NCBI GenBank assembly: GCA_017617445.1
Contig: JAFZWE010000012.1
Span: 1-50,817 of the forward strand
Source: Bacteroidales bacterium
Lineage (GTDB): Bacteria; Bacteroidota; Bacteroidia; Bacteroidales; WCHB1-69
Reading direction: 5' to 3'
DNA length: 50,817 nucleotides
The notes below the pieces were generated by a model, which was not told the origin of the DNA, did no database searches, and worked only from the letters and a program-made list of their open reading frames with translations. Each line of letters opens with the position of its first letter. The stretch's first letter is position 1. The position numbers and the translations under genes are program-made. Below are positions 16,783 through 25,296 of the stretch, piece by piece.

Positions 16783-17370
16783 ATGGGAAACTTTGAATTA
16801 ATTGCACTGCCTTACGAGGCTAATGCTTTGGAACCGGTAATCTCTGCCCAAACTATCGGTTTCCACCACGGAAAACATTTGCAAGGGTATGTCAACAACC
16901 TCAATGCCGCCATCGCCGGTACTCCTTTCGAGGCGATGCCGCTGGAGGAAATTGTGAAGAAAGCCGCCGGCGGAATGCTTAACAATGCCGGACAGATTCT
17001 GAACCACAACCTCTATTTCCTGCAGTTCACTGCTCCGAAATCCGACAACCGTCCTGTTGGTCAACTGGCTGCCGCCATCGATGCACAGTTCGGCTCCTTC
17101 GAGGCCTTCCAGAAAGAGTTCGTGCAGGCTGGTGCCACCCTCTTCGGCTCCGGCTGGGTGTGGCTTTCCGCCGATGCCGACGGCCAGCTGGTTATCACAC
17201 AGGAGACCAATGCTGCCAATCCTGTGCAGAAAGGCCTCACCCCGCTACTTACTTTCGATGTGTGGGAACACGCCTATTATCTTGATTATCAAAACCGCCG
17301 CCCCGACCACCTCAACGCCCTCTGGTCCATCGTCAACTGGCAGGTAGTAGAAAGCCGCTTCGCAAATTAA
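16783..17370 (+). CDS. sodB: Superoxide dismutase, Fe or Fe/Mn type
   Basis: 195 residues of the iron/manganese superoxide dismutase family, a cytosolic enzyme converting superoxide to hydrogen peroxide and oxygen. Metal ligands can be placed at H28 (FHHGKH), H74 (LNHNLYF), D158 and H162 (FDVWEHAYYLDY). Gln70 in NNAGQILNH sits where iron-type enzymes carry their active-site glutamine, favouring Fe or cambialistic use; the Bacteroides fragilis enzyme is cambialistic. Its own promoter lies just upstream. A heptamer repeat array follows the gene. Confidence 0.97.
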   Translation: MGNFELIALPYEANALEPVISAQTIGFHHGKHLQGYVNNLNAAIAGTPFEAMPLEEIVKKAAGGMLNNAGQILNHNLYFLQFTAPKSDNRPVGQLAAAIDAQFGSFEAFQKEFVQAGATLFGSGWVWLSADADGQLVITQETNAANPVQKGLTPLLTFDVWEHAYYLDYQNRRPDHLNALWSIVNWQVVESRFAN

Positions 17371-17413
17371 AAATGGAGAATTGAAAATTGAAAGAGTTGA
17401 GTGGTGGATTTTT

Positions 17414-17516
17414 AACTCTCAACTTTCAACTCTCAACTTTCAACTCTCAACTCTCAACTTTCAACTCTCAACTTTCAACTCTCAACTTTCAACTCTCAAC
17501 TTTCAACTCTCAACTT
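17414..17516. repeat. Tandem heptamer array (AACTYTC) between sodB and the DUF4139 gene
   Basis: Fourteen consecutive perfect 7-mers, mostly alternating AACTCTC and AACTTTC (a 14-bp higher unit), run from 17414 to 17511, with a degenerate last copy to 17516. The alternation breaks once, with two AACTCTC in a row at 17442-17455. Just upstream (about 17380-17400) is GAAAATTGAAAGAGTTGAG, roughly complementary to the array, so the two can form an imperfect hairpin between two convergent genes. No protein is likely to be made from it. Confidence 0.85.
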
Positions 17517-17520
17517 CCCC

Positions 17521-19164
17521 CTACCAGCTAATGCTTCTGTCTTTCGGGTGCTTCACGCTGTAGGTGATGCTGAACGTGCGTGTTTCGCCGGCCTTCAGGT
17601 TCACATCCCACGTTACCACGCCGATATCGCTCTTGTTATATGTTGCCGTTGGCGTGATGTTGGGCACTTTTACTTCAATGTCTTTGTTCGTTGAGATGGG
17701 GTACTGCTCCTTTAAAGTCAGTTTCACCTCCTTGTTCTGGTTGTTTTTCACCGTAATCAGGTAGGATTGCGTGACTGTGGTACTGTTGCCCACGTGCTTG
17801 GTCTCGCAGTACTGCTGCTGTTTTTCGCGCTTCACTGTGATGCGCGGGTCAGTGGCCAAAGTGACTGAAAACAGGCTGTCGGCTACATTGGGATTGATGA
17901 GCGTTTTGCCCACAAAGGTGTTGTTGAAGGTCACTGTGGCATAGCCCGGCAGCAGGTTGTGCTGTTCGTAGCCCGACAGTGTCGCAATGAGGTAGGTTTC
18001 GTCAGACAGTTTCGGGATACTATAATATTTGTAATCTGCATTGATTGTATAATCTTTTAGATCAATAAGTTGTATTTTCCCATTCCCGGGAATGTCGTAT
18101 GGGAGTGAGATAACATAGTTGACATGCACCTCCTGCATATCCACATCCACATAGTCGTTCATGATCATGGGAGCCGGGATTTCTTCCGCCATTTCATCCA
18201 TGTATTCAACATTTTCTTCAGAAGTCTCATTTGATTGTACCTTTGCTGCGGTGGCATAGGAGACTGTGTTTTGCATTTTGTTCATCCTGCTGCCATAGGT
18301 GGGATAGTAGAAGCTGAGGAACCATGTGGAGAAGACGGGAGCTTCGGTGGTGCGGTTAGGGGTGGCATTTGACAGGGTGAGCTGCACGTGATTCCAGTCC
18401 AAGCCGGTCCTCTGCTGCACCTGTGCCTTGGCTTGCAGAGTCACTTGCTGCTCCATATCATGGATGTTGAGATCATAGCAGGGGGTCCAGCTGGCCATTT
18501 CGGTGAAATAGGTGATGGTGAACTCTGTGGTGATGGCTTTGGGCACGCTCACGGAAAGACGCAGCACGCCATGTCGATGGCGATCCTTGGTTTGATCCTG
18601 CCTGATCTGGCGTTCTAACCGTTGGATGGTTTCACGCAGGTTGGCGATCTTGCTGTCATTCTCATCAATGCTTTTCTGCAAAGCGCCTGCTTTGGCTTTG
18701 TACAACTCCATGTTGGCGTTGATATCAGCCACTGAAACAGTCTGCTGTGTCTGTTGCATGTTGTGGAGGGTGCCTTCTTTGAGCAGTTTCAGCAGATGCT
18801 CGTAGCTGTCAAGGTCATTGATGGCGTCCGACAGCTTTTGTTTGTATAGTTTCAGTGAGTCTTTCATCTTATTGATATGGGCGCTTTCTTCTTGTAGGGT
18901 GAGGTAGTCTGTGGAAAATTCAGTGGAGGCAATGAGAACTCCTCCTGCATTGACTTTCAAGCTGTTGAGTACAATATTAGGACTCAACCCGTTGATAATG
19001 ACCTCCTGGCTTCCACTTTTCAATGTGGCAGTGGCGGTGTGGGTGAGCGTGGCACCGTTGAGGTAAACCGTAGCCTTTTCAACTTTTGACAAAACCTGTG
19101 TTTGGGCTACAACCCCTGCAGAGAAAAGGATTGCAACCAGAAAGAGGACAAATGATTTTTTCAT
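17521..19164 (-). CDS. DUF4139/DUF4140 (MuiA-like) protein
   Basis: 547 residues. The signal peptide MKKSFVLFLVAILFSAGVVAQ is followed by the DUF4140 N-terminal domain (VEKATVYLNGATLTHTATATL, about 28-120), a coiled-coil insert (about 95-205, with LYKQKLSDAINDL and LRETIQRLERQIRQ), and the C-terminal DUF4139 domain (about 215-545: ELTIS-like strands, TGLDWNHVQLTLSNATPN and the end GETRTFSITYSVKHPK). Family members are called mucoidy inhibitor A-like, but no biochemical role is established. It should be exported to the periplasm. The gene is convergent with sodB across the heptamer array and divergent from the Y-family polymerase gene. Confidence 0.85.
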   Translation of the reverse strand: MKKSFVLFLVAILFSAGVVAQTQVLSKVEKATVYLNGATLTHTATATLKSGSQEVIINGLSPNIVLNSLKVNAGGVLIASTEFSTDYLTLQEESAHINKMKDSLKLYKQKLSDAINDLDSYEHLLKLLKEGTLHNMQQTQQTVSVADINANMELYKAKAGALQKSIDENDSKIANLRETIQRLERQIRQDQTKDRHRHGVLRLSVSVPKAITTEFTITYFTEMASWTPCYDLNIHDMEQQVTLQAKAQVQQRTGLDWNHVQLTLSNATPNRTTEAPVFSTWFLSFYYPTYGSRMNKMQNTVSYATAAKVQSNETSEENVEYMDEMAEEIPAPMIMNDYVDVDMQEVHVNYVISLPYDIPGNGKIQLIDLKDYTINADYKYYSIPKLSDETYLIATLSGYEQHNLLPGYATVTFNNTFVGKTLINPNVADSLFSVTLATDPRITVKREKQQQYCETKHVGNSTTVTQSYLITVKNNQNKEVKLTLKEQYPISTNKDIEVKVPNITPTATYNKSDIGVVTWDVNLKAGETRTFSITYSVKHPKDRSISW

Positions 19165-19221
19165 AACAGTTTGATTAATATGATTTGTAACGTTGACACT
19201 ATCAATTTATTTTTTAAACTG

Positions 19222-19248
19222 TTGCAAATGGAGTTTTTTGTACCTTTG
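19222..19248 (+). promoter_or_regulatory. Promoter of the Y-family polymerase gene
   Basis: TTG at 19222-19224 and TACCTTTG at 19241-19248, spaced 16 bases. Predicted start is near 19252, about 45 bases before the ATG. I saw no palindrome resembling a LexA box around it. Confidence 0.6.
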
Positions 19249-19296
19249 CCGTTGTTTTTGTGCATTCTTTTCTTTTTATAAATATTTGAATAACAG

Positions 19297-20808
19297 ATGG
19301 AAATCGTGCAGCACACCTATCTGGCCATTGATTTGAAATCGTTTTATGCTTCGGTGGAGTGTGTGGAGCGCGGTTTGGATCCGCTGACCACCAATTTGGT
19401 GGTGGCCGACAAAAGTCGCACGGAGAAGACCATCTGTCTGGCGGTCTCGCCCTCGCTGAAACAGTATGGCATTGGCGGTCGTGCGCGACTTTTTGAGGTG
19501 GTGCAGCGGTTGCGTCAGGTGAATGCCGCCCGCCGCGCACAAGCCCCCGCTCGCCGGCTCACGGGCAAGTCCGTGTCGGATACAGAGCTTCGTACCCACC
19601 CCGACTGGGAGGTGGACTATATCGCCGCTCCGCCCCGCATGGCACATTACATGGCTTTCAGCGCGAAAATCTACGAAACTTACCTCAAATACGTGGCCCC
19701 GGAGGATATCCATGTCTATTCCATTGACGAAGTGTTCATGGATGTGACTGATTATTTGAAAACCTACCGCATGAATGCCCGTGAACTGGCCATGACAATC
19801 ATACGAGATGTGCTGGGGCAAACGGGCATCACTGCCACTGCGGGCATCGGCGCCAACCTCTATTTGTGCAAGGTGGCCATGGATATCATGGCCAAAAAAC
19901 AACCCGCCGACCGCGATGGAGTACGCATTGCCGAACTGGATGAAACAAGTTACCGCCAGCAGCTGTGGGACCATCGCCCATTGACCGATTTCTGGCGGGT
20001 GGGACGTGGTATCGCCCAGCGCTTGGCACAATACGGTATTGATACCATGGGCAAAATCGCCCGCTGCTCATTGCAGGATGAGGAACTCCTCTATCGACTG
20101 TTCGGGGTGAATGCCGAGCTGCTCATTGACCACGCTTGGGGCTGGGAACCCTGTACGATGGAAATGGTGAAATCCTACCGCCCCGAAAGAAACTCATTCA
20201 GCAACGGTCAAGTGCTGAGCACCCCCTATACTGCTCCCAAAGCCAGGGTGGTGGCTCTGGAAATGGCCGATGCCATGTCGCTGAAATTAGTGGCGAAAAA
20301 GCTTGTCACCGACCAGATTGTGCTGAGTGTGGGCTATGATGCCTCCAATATGTCAGATCCAAACAGACAGAGCCATTACCTAGGACCTGTCACAGTGGAT
20401 CATTACGGGCGGCAGGTGCCCAAGCATGCCCACGGCACTACCCGTTTCCAGCGCCCCACCTCTTCCTCCCGACAGATGGTGGATGCTGTCGCGCAACTGT
20501 TTGACCGTATTGTTCAACCCGACCTGTTGGTGCGCTATCTCAATGTCACAGTGGGAAATGTGGTGGACGAAAGCAGGGCAGGGGAGCGCGCGGAGGGAGA
20601 ACAGTTGGACCTTTTCGCAGACCATGAAGCTCTGGCACAGCAGCGGGAAAAAGAGGCGGAGGCATTGGAAAAAGAGAGGAAACTACAGGAGGCGCAGCTG
20701 GCCATCAAGCAGCGTTTCGGCAAGAACGCCATCCTGAAAGGGCTGAACTTTGAAGAGGGCGCCACCGCCCGGGAACGTAATCGACAGATAGGAGGACATA
20801 AGGCATGA
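19297..20808 (+). CDS. Y-family translesion DNA polymerase (UvrX/UmuC-like)
   Basis: 503 residues. Palm catalytic residues are D12 (LAIDLKSFYASVE, with Tyr17 in the steric-gate position) and D144-E145 (VYSIDEVFMDV). Little-finger and helix-hairpin-helix segments follow (ATAGIGANLYLCKVAMDIMA, FWRVGRGIAQRLAQYGI). It carries an insert relative to DinB (about 82-118) and a charged C-terminal tail that begins with the clamp-binding pentapeptide QLDLF (436-440) and ends in GKNAILKG and RNRQIGGHK. This layout matches the Firmicutes UvrX-type polymerases rather than DinB, and the overlapping YolD-like gene downstream supports that. It should perform error-prone bypass synthesis after DNA damage. Confidence 0.92.
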   Translation: MEIVQHTYLAIDLKSFYASVECVERGLDPLTTNLVVADKSRTEKTICLAVSPSLKQYGIGGRARLFEVVQRLRQVNAARRAQAPARRLTGKSVSDTELRTHPDWEVDYIAAPPRMAHYMAFSAKIYETYLKYVAPEDIHVYSIDEVFMDVTDYLKTYRMNARELAMTIIRDVLGQTGITATAGIGANLYLCKVAMDIMAKKQPADRDGVRIAELDETSYRQQLWDHRPLTDFWRVGRGIAQRLAQYGIDTMGKIARCSLQDEELLYRLFGVNAELLIDHAWGWEPCTMEMVKSYRPERNSFSNGQVLSTPYTAPKARVVALEMADAMSLKLVAKKLVTDQIVLSVGYDASNMSDPNRQSHYLGPVTVDHYGRQVPKHAHGTTRFQRPTSSSRQMVDAVAQLFDRIVQPDLLVRYLNVTVGNVVDESRAGERAEGEQLDLFADHEALAQQREKEAEALEKERKLQEAQLAIKQRFGKNAILKGLNFEEGATARERNRQIGGHKA

Positions 20809-21032
20809 ATACAGAGTACGATGATATCATCCACCTGCCGCACCATGTGTCAAAGAGCCATCTCCAGATGAGCATGGCCGCCCGTGCCGCACAGTTTGCC
20901 CCCTTCTCCGCTCTCACCGGCTATGGCGAGGAAATCCGCAAATCCGCCCAGCGAGTGGAGGAACTTTTTGATGGGGAAACCACTGATGGCGCTGATGCAG
21001 AGTGGTTTTCTCAAGAAACGGATTTTGAATGA
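20805..21032 (+). CDS. YolD-like small protein
   Basis: 75 residues, MNTEYDDIIHLPHHVSKSH then MSMAARAAQFAPFSALTGYGEEI. The RAAQFAPFSALTGY core is characteristic of YolD-like proteins, which in Firmicutes sit next to UvrX-type polymerases and have been proposed as their accessory subunit. Here the ATG overlaps the polymerase stop codon (ATGA at 20805-20808), so translation is probably coupled. No catalytic motif is present. The Firmicutes association is family knowledge; a role in regulating this polymerase is inference. Confidence 0.85.
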   Translation: MNTEYDDIIHLPHHVSKSHLQMSMAARAAQFAPFSALTGYGEEIRKSAQRVEELFDGETTDGADAEWFSQETDFE

Positions 21033-21064
21033 AAATCCCCTGTTTTTCCTTTCACTTTTTCCCG

Positions 21065-21072
21065 TATTTTTG
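21065..21072 (+). promoter_or_regulatory. Promoter -7 box of the lipid kinase gene
   Basis: TATTTTTG, with predicted transcription start near 21076 and the ATG at 21094. Confidence 0.55.
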
Positions 21073-21093
21073 CCGCTGTTATTTTAATTCGCG

Positions 21094-22032
21094 ATGAATC
21101 AGTTGAAATCCTTTGATTGGCAAATTATTGTAAATCCTAATGCGCTGAACAAAAAACGGTTGTCTATTCAAAGCCAGTGGCTGGAAGAGCTATCCCGTAA
21201 CGGAATACATTATAAATTATGGAACGCAAATGGTGCCGGGCAGGGAATGGCATTGGCTGAAAAACTCTGTCGGGAGGGCTGCCGCCACTTGATGGTGATG
21301 GGCGGAGATGGCAGCGTAAATGAAGTGGTAAATGGGATTTATCGCTCGGAAATTCCCGCCAACGAAATGTATCTGGCCATTCTTCCTTTGGGAACAGGAA
21401 ATGATTTCTGCCGCACTTTTGCATATCCCAAGGATAAATCCAAGGTAGTGGATTTCCTGCTGCACAACGACTTCCATCCTGTGGATGTGGGCGTGGTGGA
21501 GAGTGTCTGCGAAGGGCGTGTGGTGGCACTCCGCCGTTTTATCAATATTGCAGGTTTTGCTTTTGATGCCGCTGTGATACGGGAAACAGTAGGCGCCAAA
21601 CCAAAAATCGGCGCTTCCGCGGTGTATCTGTCCAAATTGTTGAAAGTCCTCTTTTCCTACCGTCCCATGTCGGTGACGGTTCATACCGAAGAAGAGGGGG
21701 ATTACACCTGCGAAATGTTCACTATTGCTGTGGGCAATGCGCAGTTCAATGGCAATGGAATGAGGCAAGTGCCTATGGCAGACCCGACAGACGGACTGCT
21801 GGATGTGGTGACGATCCGTAAGTTGAGCCCGCTTAAGGTGATGGCCAATGTGAAAAATCTGTTTTCTGGAAAGCACATTTCCTTGCCGGAAGTGAAGGTC
21901 TTTACGACCCGAAGTGTTGAGATTTCGTCCAAGCATCCGATACCTGGTGAGGTGGAGGGTGAAATGCTGGTGGAAGGGAATTATAGGATTTCTTTGGAAA
22001 CGTTGAAAATAAACATTTTAGGGAATATCTAA
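21094..22032 (+). CDS. Diacylglycerol kinase-family lipid kinase
   Basis: 312 residues of the DgkB/YegS/sphingosine-kinase fold. Visible are IIVNPNALNKK at the start, the ATP-binding GGDGSVNEV (70-78), the PLGTGNDF motif (98-105) and the C-terminal beta-sandwich with TDGLLDVVTIR. It should phosphorylate a membrane lipid (diacylglycerol, ceramide or sphingoid base) in phospholipid turnover. The substrate cannot be told; Bacteroidetes members are also candidates for sphingolipid metabolism. The last 15 bases overlap the end of tadA on the other strand. Confidence 0.9.
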   Translation: MNQLKSFDWQIIVNPNALNKKRLSIQSQWLEELSRNGIHYKLWNANGAGQGMALAEKLCREGCRHLMVMGGDGSVNEVVNGIYRSEIPANEMYLAILPLGTGNDFCRTFAYPKDKSKVVDFLLHNDFHPVDVGVVESVCEGRVVALRRFINIAGFAFDAAVIRETVGAKPKIGASAVYLSKLLKVLFSYRPMSVTVHTEEEGDYTCEMFTIAVGNAQFNGNGMRQVPMADPTDGLLDVVTIRKLSPLKVMANVKNLFSGKHISLPEVKVFTTRSVEISSKHPIPGEVEGEMLVEGNYRISLETLKINILGNI

Positions 22033-22482
22033 TCCCGACTGCTTTCTTTTTTTGATGAAAAAATCTTTCATCATTTTTTCACTTTCTTCCTTTAAAATTC
22101 CTTTTTTGATTTGCGTCTTGGGGTGTAGGATGGGAGCTTTCAGTGCGGTGTAGCCGCGTTTGGGGTCGGAGGCGCCATAAACTAACGTGCCCAGTTGAGC
22201 CCAGCTGATGGCGCCAGCACACATGATGCAGGGCTCTACGGTGACATATAGTGTGCATTCCGTCAAATATTTGGCCCCGAGAAAGTTGGCCGCCGCCGTA
22301 ATGGCCTCCATCTCCGCATGAGCGGTCACGTCATTCAATGCCTGCGTGTGGTTGTGCCCCCGTCCGATGATTTTGTTGTTCATTACTACTACAGCCCCAA
22401 TCGGAATTTCGTCTTCCATCAGGGCATCTTCAGCTTCCGCCAATGCCATTTTCATGAAATATTCATCTGTGAAAAGTTCCAT
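22018..22482 (-). CDS. tadA: tRNA-specific adenosine-34 deaminase
   Basis: 154 residues. Zinc-dependent deaminase that converts wobble adenosine 34 of tRNA-Arg(ACG) to inosine. The HAE motif (H55-A-E57) and the PCxxC motif (P84, C85, C88; EPCIMCAGAI) give the zinc site and catalytic glutamate; GRGHNHTQ is the typical N-terminal loop. The length is normal. It overlaps the convergent lipid kinase by 15 bases, and its start follows the GH20 gene's end by 45 bases, with no strong promoter seen between. Confidence 0.95.
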   Translation of the reverse strand: MELFTDEYFMKMALAEAEDALMEDEIPIGAVVVMNNKIIGRGHNHTQALNDVTAHAEMEAITAAANFLGAKYLTECTLYVTVEPCIMCAGAISWAQLGTLVYGASDPKRGYTALKAPILHPKTQIKKGILKEESEKMMKDFFIKKRKQSGLDIP

Positions 22483-22527
22483 TTCCCTTGATTTGAATTG
22501 ATGATATGATGTCGGATTTTCACTGCA

Positions 22528-25203
22528 TCATTCAGAAATTATGATTTCGTCCAAGAAAATATAAGATTCCGCTCCGGCAGCACCATGCTCCTTGGGTAGC
22601 GGCCCGGGGTTCTTGATGGTGATTTTGAGATGTTGGGTGTTGGCTTTCAATTTTTCTATTACGCATGTTCCAATGTGGTTGCCCTGGATTTGCTCTATAG
22701 CAAAATGCTGTTTTTTAACCAATTTGTACTCAATTCCATCTGTGGAGGCGTAAATTTCAATGTCCTGCGGGGCCAATATCCAGTCGTAGAAGTTTTGCAG
22801 ATAGCGGACGGTCACCTTGCCTATTTTTTGCATCTGGTTCCAATGGTACTCCACCGTGACATCCTGTCCTTGGTAGCCCTGCCATTTTCCATCACGGTAG
22901 CTGTCGGAGCCGATCTCACCGTCAAAAAGGGCGTTGCTTCCCCCACCGCTGTATTCCGGCCGGTAAGTGCTGTATGTCCCTGCCGACACTTCCGCTTTGG
23001 CCCACATCCCCGGATGCACTGCTATCACTTTTGCATTCCGCACCTCTTTGCCTTCCGGACTGACGGTCAGCGTCTTGACAACACAGGTTTGCCCCAGTGG
23101 AATGGGCGCTTCATATACGGGAGAGGAGGCCGTGGGGGTGGAACCATTTAAGGTGTAGTGGATCGGGCAGTCGTGCAACAGCGTCTCCAAAACCAAGGCG
23201 GGGTGTTCGCCAGAGTGCAATGTGATAAAGGTGTGCTGTGGAATATCTAACAATTTGTCTATGAGTATATTGTATTTCAATGAGTCCACATCGCGCCAGT
23301 TTTCCCGATATTGAAGTCCCCAGAAGTAGAGGAAGTTGTTTTGCAATCCCTTCAAATAAAGACTCAGGTCTTGAATGTCCTCTTCCAACCGTTGGCGTGC
23401 ATCGGGAGGCAGCGTCTCCGGATGCTGTCGCATATTGTAAACTCCGAATTGACAATTCTTGATCATCAGGTCGTAAAGCATTCTGTTGGCCGCATAAAGT
23501 GCTCCATAGATAATTTCTGGATGCTCGTATTGCGCAGTCTCCGACAAAATAAGTTTTTCCAGTTCAATGGTGCGGAATAGGTCAAATCGCAACAGCTTGA
23601 GTTGCTGTTTTTTGTCTGGTGTGAGCCGGTCTGGAAAGAAATGACAGGGGTCATTTTCCCATAGGGAGCTGAAATTGCATATTTCTGGCATATCAGAATC
23701 CTGGTATCTTGGCACTACACGCAGAAAATCGGCAATGATGTTTTCATTGTTGTAAAAATGGAAGAATTGGAAGTTGAAGTTGGTGTCAAAGGTGGCGATT
23801 CTCTGGAAGCGCTCCTCTTCTGCGGCAGAAGGTTCTGTCTGTACAATCGGGTTCCACGACATCTCCGCCCCCCATGCAAAGCCATGCCATGCATTTTGAA
23901 GCAACCCTTCGCCGGCATCGTTCCAAGCGGTGTTGATGAGTCCCCGTGCTCCCGACTGATAGCCGTCCCGCGCCATGTTGGCAATGTTTTTCTCATAGGC
24001 AGGCATCATCGGAAATACAGTGCTCCACATGCTGATTCCCGGCACCACCCAGAAGTCGTAGCCCGCGTCTCGGATGGGGTTGATCATGGCAGTGAAACTG
24101 TCAGCGGGCACATAGCTCCATACCAACATGCCGATATCTTTGGGTAAACGATTCTGTATCTCTTTGTCTTTTAGCACGATGTCTGCCCACATCAAGGTTT
24201 TCTTGCCGTATCGTTTTACCATGTTGTCCACCTTGACGATGTGCCGGATATAGGCTTCATTGCTTCCGATTTTGTTGACATATCCCGCTGCATTCCCCGT
24301 GCCCAACGACTCTGTTTCGTCGCAGTTGATATTGAAAAAAATGGAACTGTAGGCTTGGGATTCTTCTTGAATGATGTCGTCAAGGAATCGGTAGGTCTCC
24401 TCCAATGCGGGATTGAGATTGCATTTGCTATCTGCCAAATGAGCGTAATCGGGCTGGGCAAGGATTTTTTCAAAATGGGCAAAACATTGCTGGTTACCAA
24501 TGAGTTCAACATAGTATTTCTTAGCATAGGCGTCTAGTTCTCGGATTTCCGCTGCTGTCAAACCATCCTGTGGCGCATACGGATGTTTGCTGGATTTAAA
24601 GGTATGTTCCGTATAAAGAGTGAAGCAATTGAGCTTGTATTCTGCCAAAATCCGGATCTGTTCCTTCATGAAATCCAAAGTGGGGATAGGCCCCCGACTG
24701 ATATCATCCATCCATCCGCGATATTCCAAGGCTGGATAGTCCAAAATGCTGCAGCAAGGGAGAGATACCATCTCATCTTTTGTGAAATAAAGCCGATAAT
24801 GAAAACGGTACATTTGCTTCAGGCTTTGTACGGCATAGAAAAAAGCCTGGTCGGTCTGTGCCTGGACGAGGATGCGGCGTTCGGAAATTTGGATGCGGTA
24901 GGATTGAGCAGGAAATTGCGGGGCATTTATTTCTTTGACATACTGAAAATATATGGTTGGCCTGTCTTTTCTCCCATCTGGAACAGCAGATACAATGGGC
25001 TCGCATTCAGGAAGTTCTTTTAGTTCATCCAACAGCAGATCTGTATTTTTTATGGCGGGTTCAAAATAGAAGACAGGAGAGTCCCAAATGAAAGTTCCGT
25101 GTTGCATGGTGATTTCCTGTGGAGCGGGAATGATACCAAGGTTTTGTGCAACTATTTGTAACTGTATGAAAATTAATAAAATGAAAAGAAAATATTTGGG
25201 CAT
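22528..25203 (-). CDS. Secreted family 20 beta-N-acetylhexosaminidase with C-terminal discoidin domain
   Basis: 891 residues. The signal peptide MPKYFLFILLIFIQLQIVAQ is followed by the GH20 N-terminal domain (about 22-150; IIPAPQEITMQHG) and the catalytic TIM barrel (about 155-520) with EYRGWMDDISRGPIPT and the acid/base pair D295-E296 in NINCDETES. A chitobiase-type Ig-like domain (about 685-755, with HYTLNGSTPT) and a C-terminal F5/8 type C domain (about 760-890) follow. The enzyme should remove terminal GlcNAc or GalNAc from host or bacterial glycans in the periplasm or at the surface. The ISRGPIPT version of the catalytic-domain entry is common in Bacteroidota GH20. The ATG at 25203 opens the signal peptide; its -7 box lies in the terminator region of pyrB. 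Confidence 0.9.
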   Translation of the reverse strand: MPKYFLFILLIFIQLQIVAQNLGIIPAPQEITMQHGTFIWDSPVFYFEPAIKNTDLLLDELKELPECEPIVSAVPDGRKDRPTIYFQYVKEINAPQFPAQSYRIQISERRILVQAQTDQAFFYAVQSLKQMYRFHYRLYFTKDEMVSLPCCSILDYPALEYRGWMDDISRGPIPTLDFMKEQIRILAEYKLNCFTLYTEHTFKSSKHPYAPQDGLTAAEIRELDAYAKKYYVELIGNQQCFAHFEKILAQPDYAHLADSKCNLNPALEETYRFLDDIIQEESQAYSSIFFNINCDETESLGTGNAAGYVNKIGSNEAYIRHIVKVDNMVKRYGKKTLMWADIVLKDKEIQNRLPKDIGMLVWSYVPADSFTAMINPIRDAGYDFWVVPGISMWSTVFPMMPAYEKNIANMARDGYQSGARGLINTAWNDAGEGLLQNAWHGFAWGAEMSWNPIVQTEPSAAEEERFQRIATFDTNFNFQFFHFYNNENIIADFLRVVPRYQDSDMPEICNFSSLWENDPCHFFPDRLTPDKKQQLKLLRFDLFRTIELEKLILSETAQYEHPEIIYGALYAANRMLYDLMIKNCQFGVYNMRQHPETLPPDARQRLEEDIQDLSLYLKGLQNNFLYFWGLQYRENWRDVDSLKYNILIDKLLDIPQHTFITLHSGEHPALVLETLLHDCPIHYTLNGSTPTASSPVYEAPIPLGQTCVVKTLTVSPEGKEVRNAKVIAVHPGMWAKAEVSAGTYSTYRPEYSGGGSNALFDGEIGSDSYRDGKWQGYQGQDVTVEYHWNQMQKIGKVTVRYLQNFYDWILAPQDIEIYASTDGIEYKLVKKQHFAIEQIQGNHIGTCVIEKLKANTQHLKITIKNPGPLPKEHGAAGAESYIFLDEIIISE

Positions 25204-25224
25204 GGAACTGTTTTTTTGAGAGTG

Positions 25225-25232
25225 CAAAAATA
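25225..25232 (-). promoter_or_regulatory. Promoter -7 box of the hexosaminidase gene
   Basis: Minus-strand TATTTTTG with TTTG at 25252-25249, 16 bases upstream. The -33 element overlaps the U-tract of the pyrB terminator. Confidence 0.55.
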
Positions 25233-25249
25233 AGAAATCCTTATAAAAC

Positions 25250-25275
25250 AAAAAAGTCCGGCAGGATGCCGGACT
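25250..25275 (-). terminator. pyrB terminator
   Basis: On the minus strand AGTCCGGC (25275-25268) pairs with GCCGGACT (25262-25255) over a 5-base loop, followed by a run of T to 25250. It closes the pyrB transcript just before the hexosaminidase promoter. Confidence 0.85.
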
Positions 25276-25296
25276 GGTATTTGCTCAAAGGAGTTT

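Noticed and set aside
17414-17516. CRISPR array
   Set aside because: Units are 7-14 bp with no spacers; no cas genes nearby.
17381-17563. 60-codon repetitive frame NSQLSTLNFQ... over the heptamer array
   Set aside because: Product is a translation of a DNA repeat with no other support.
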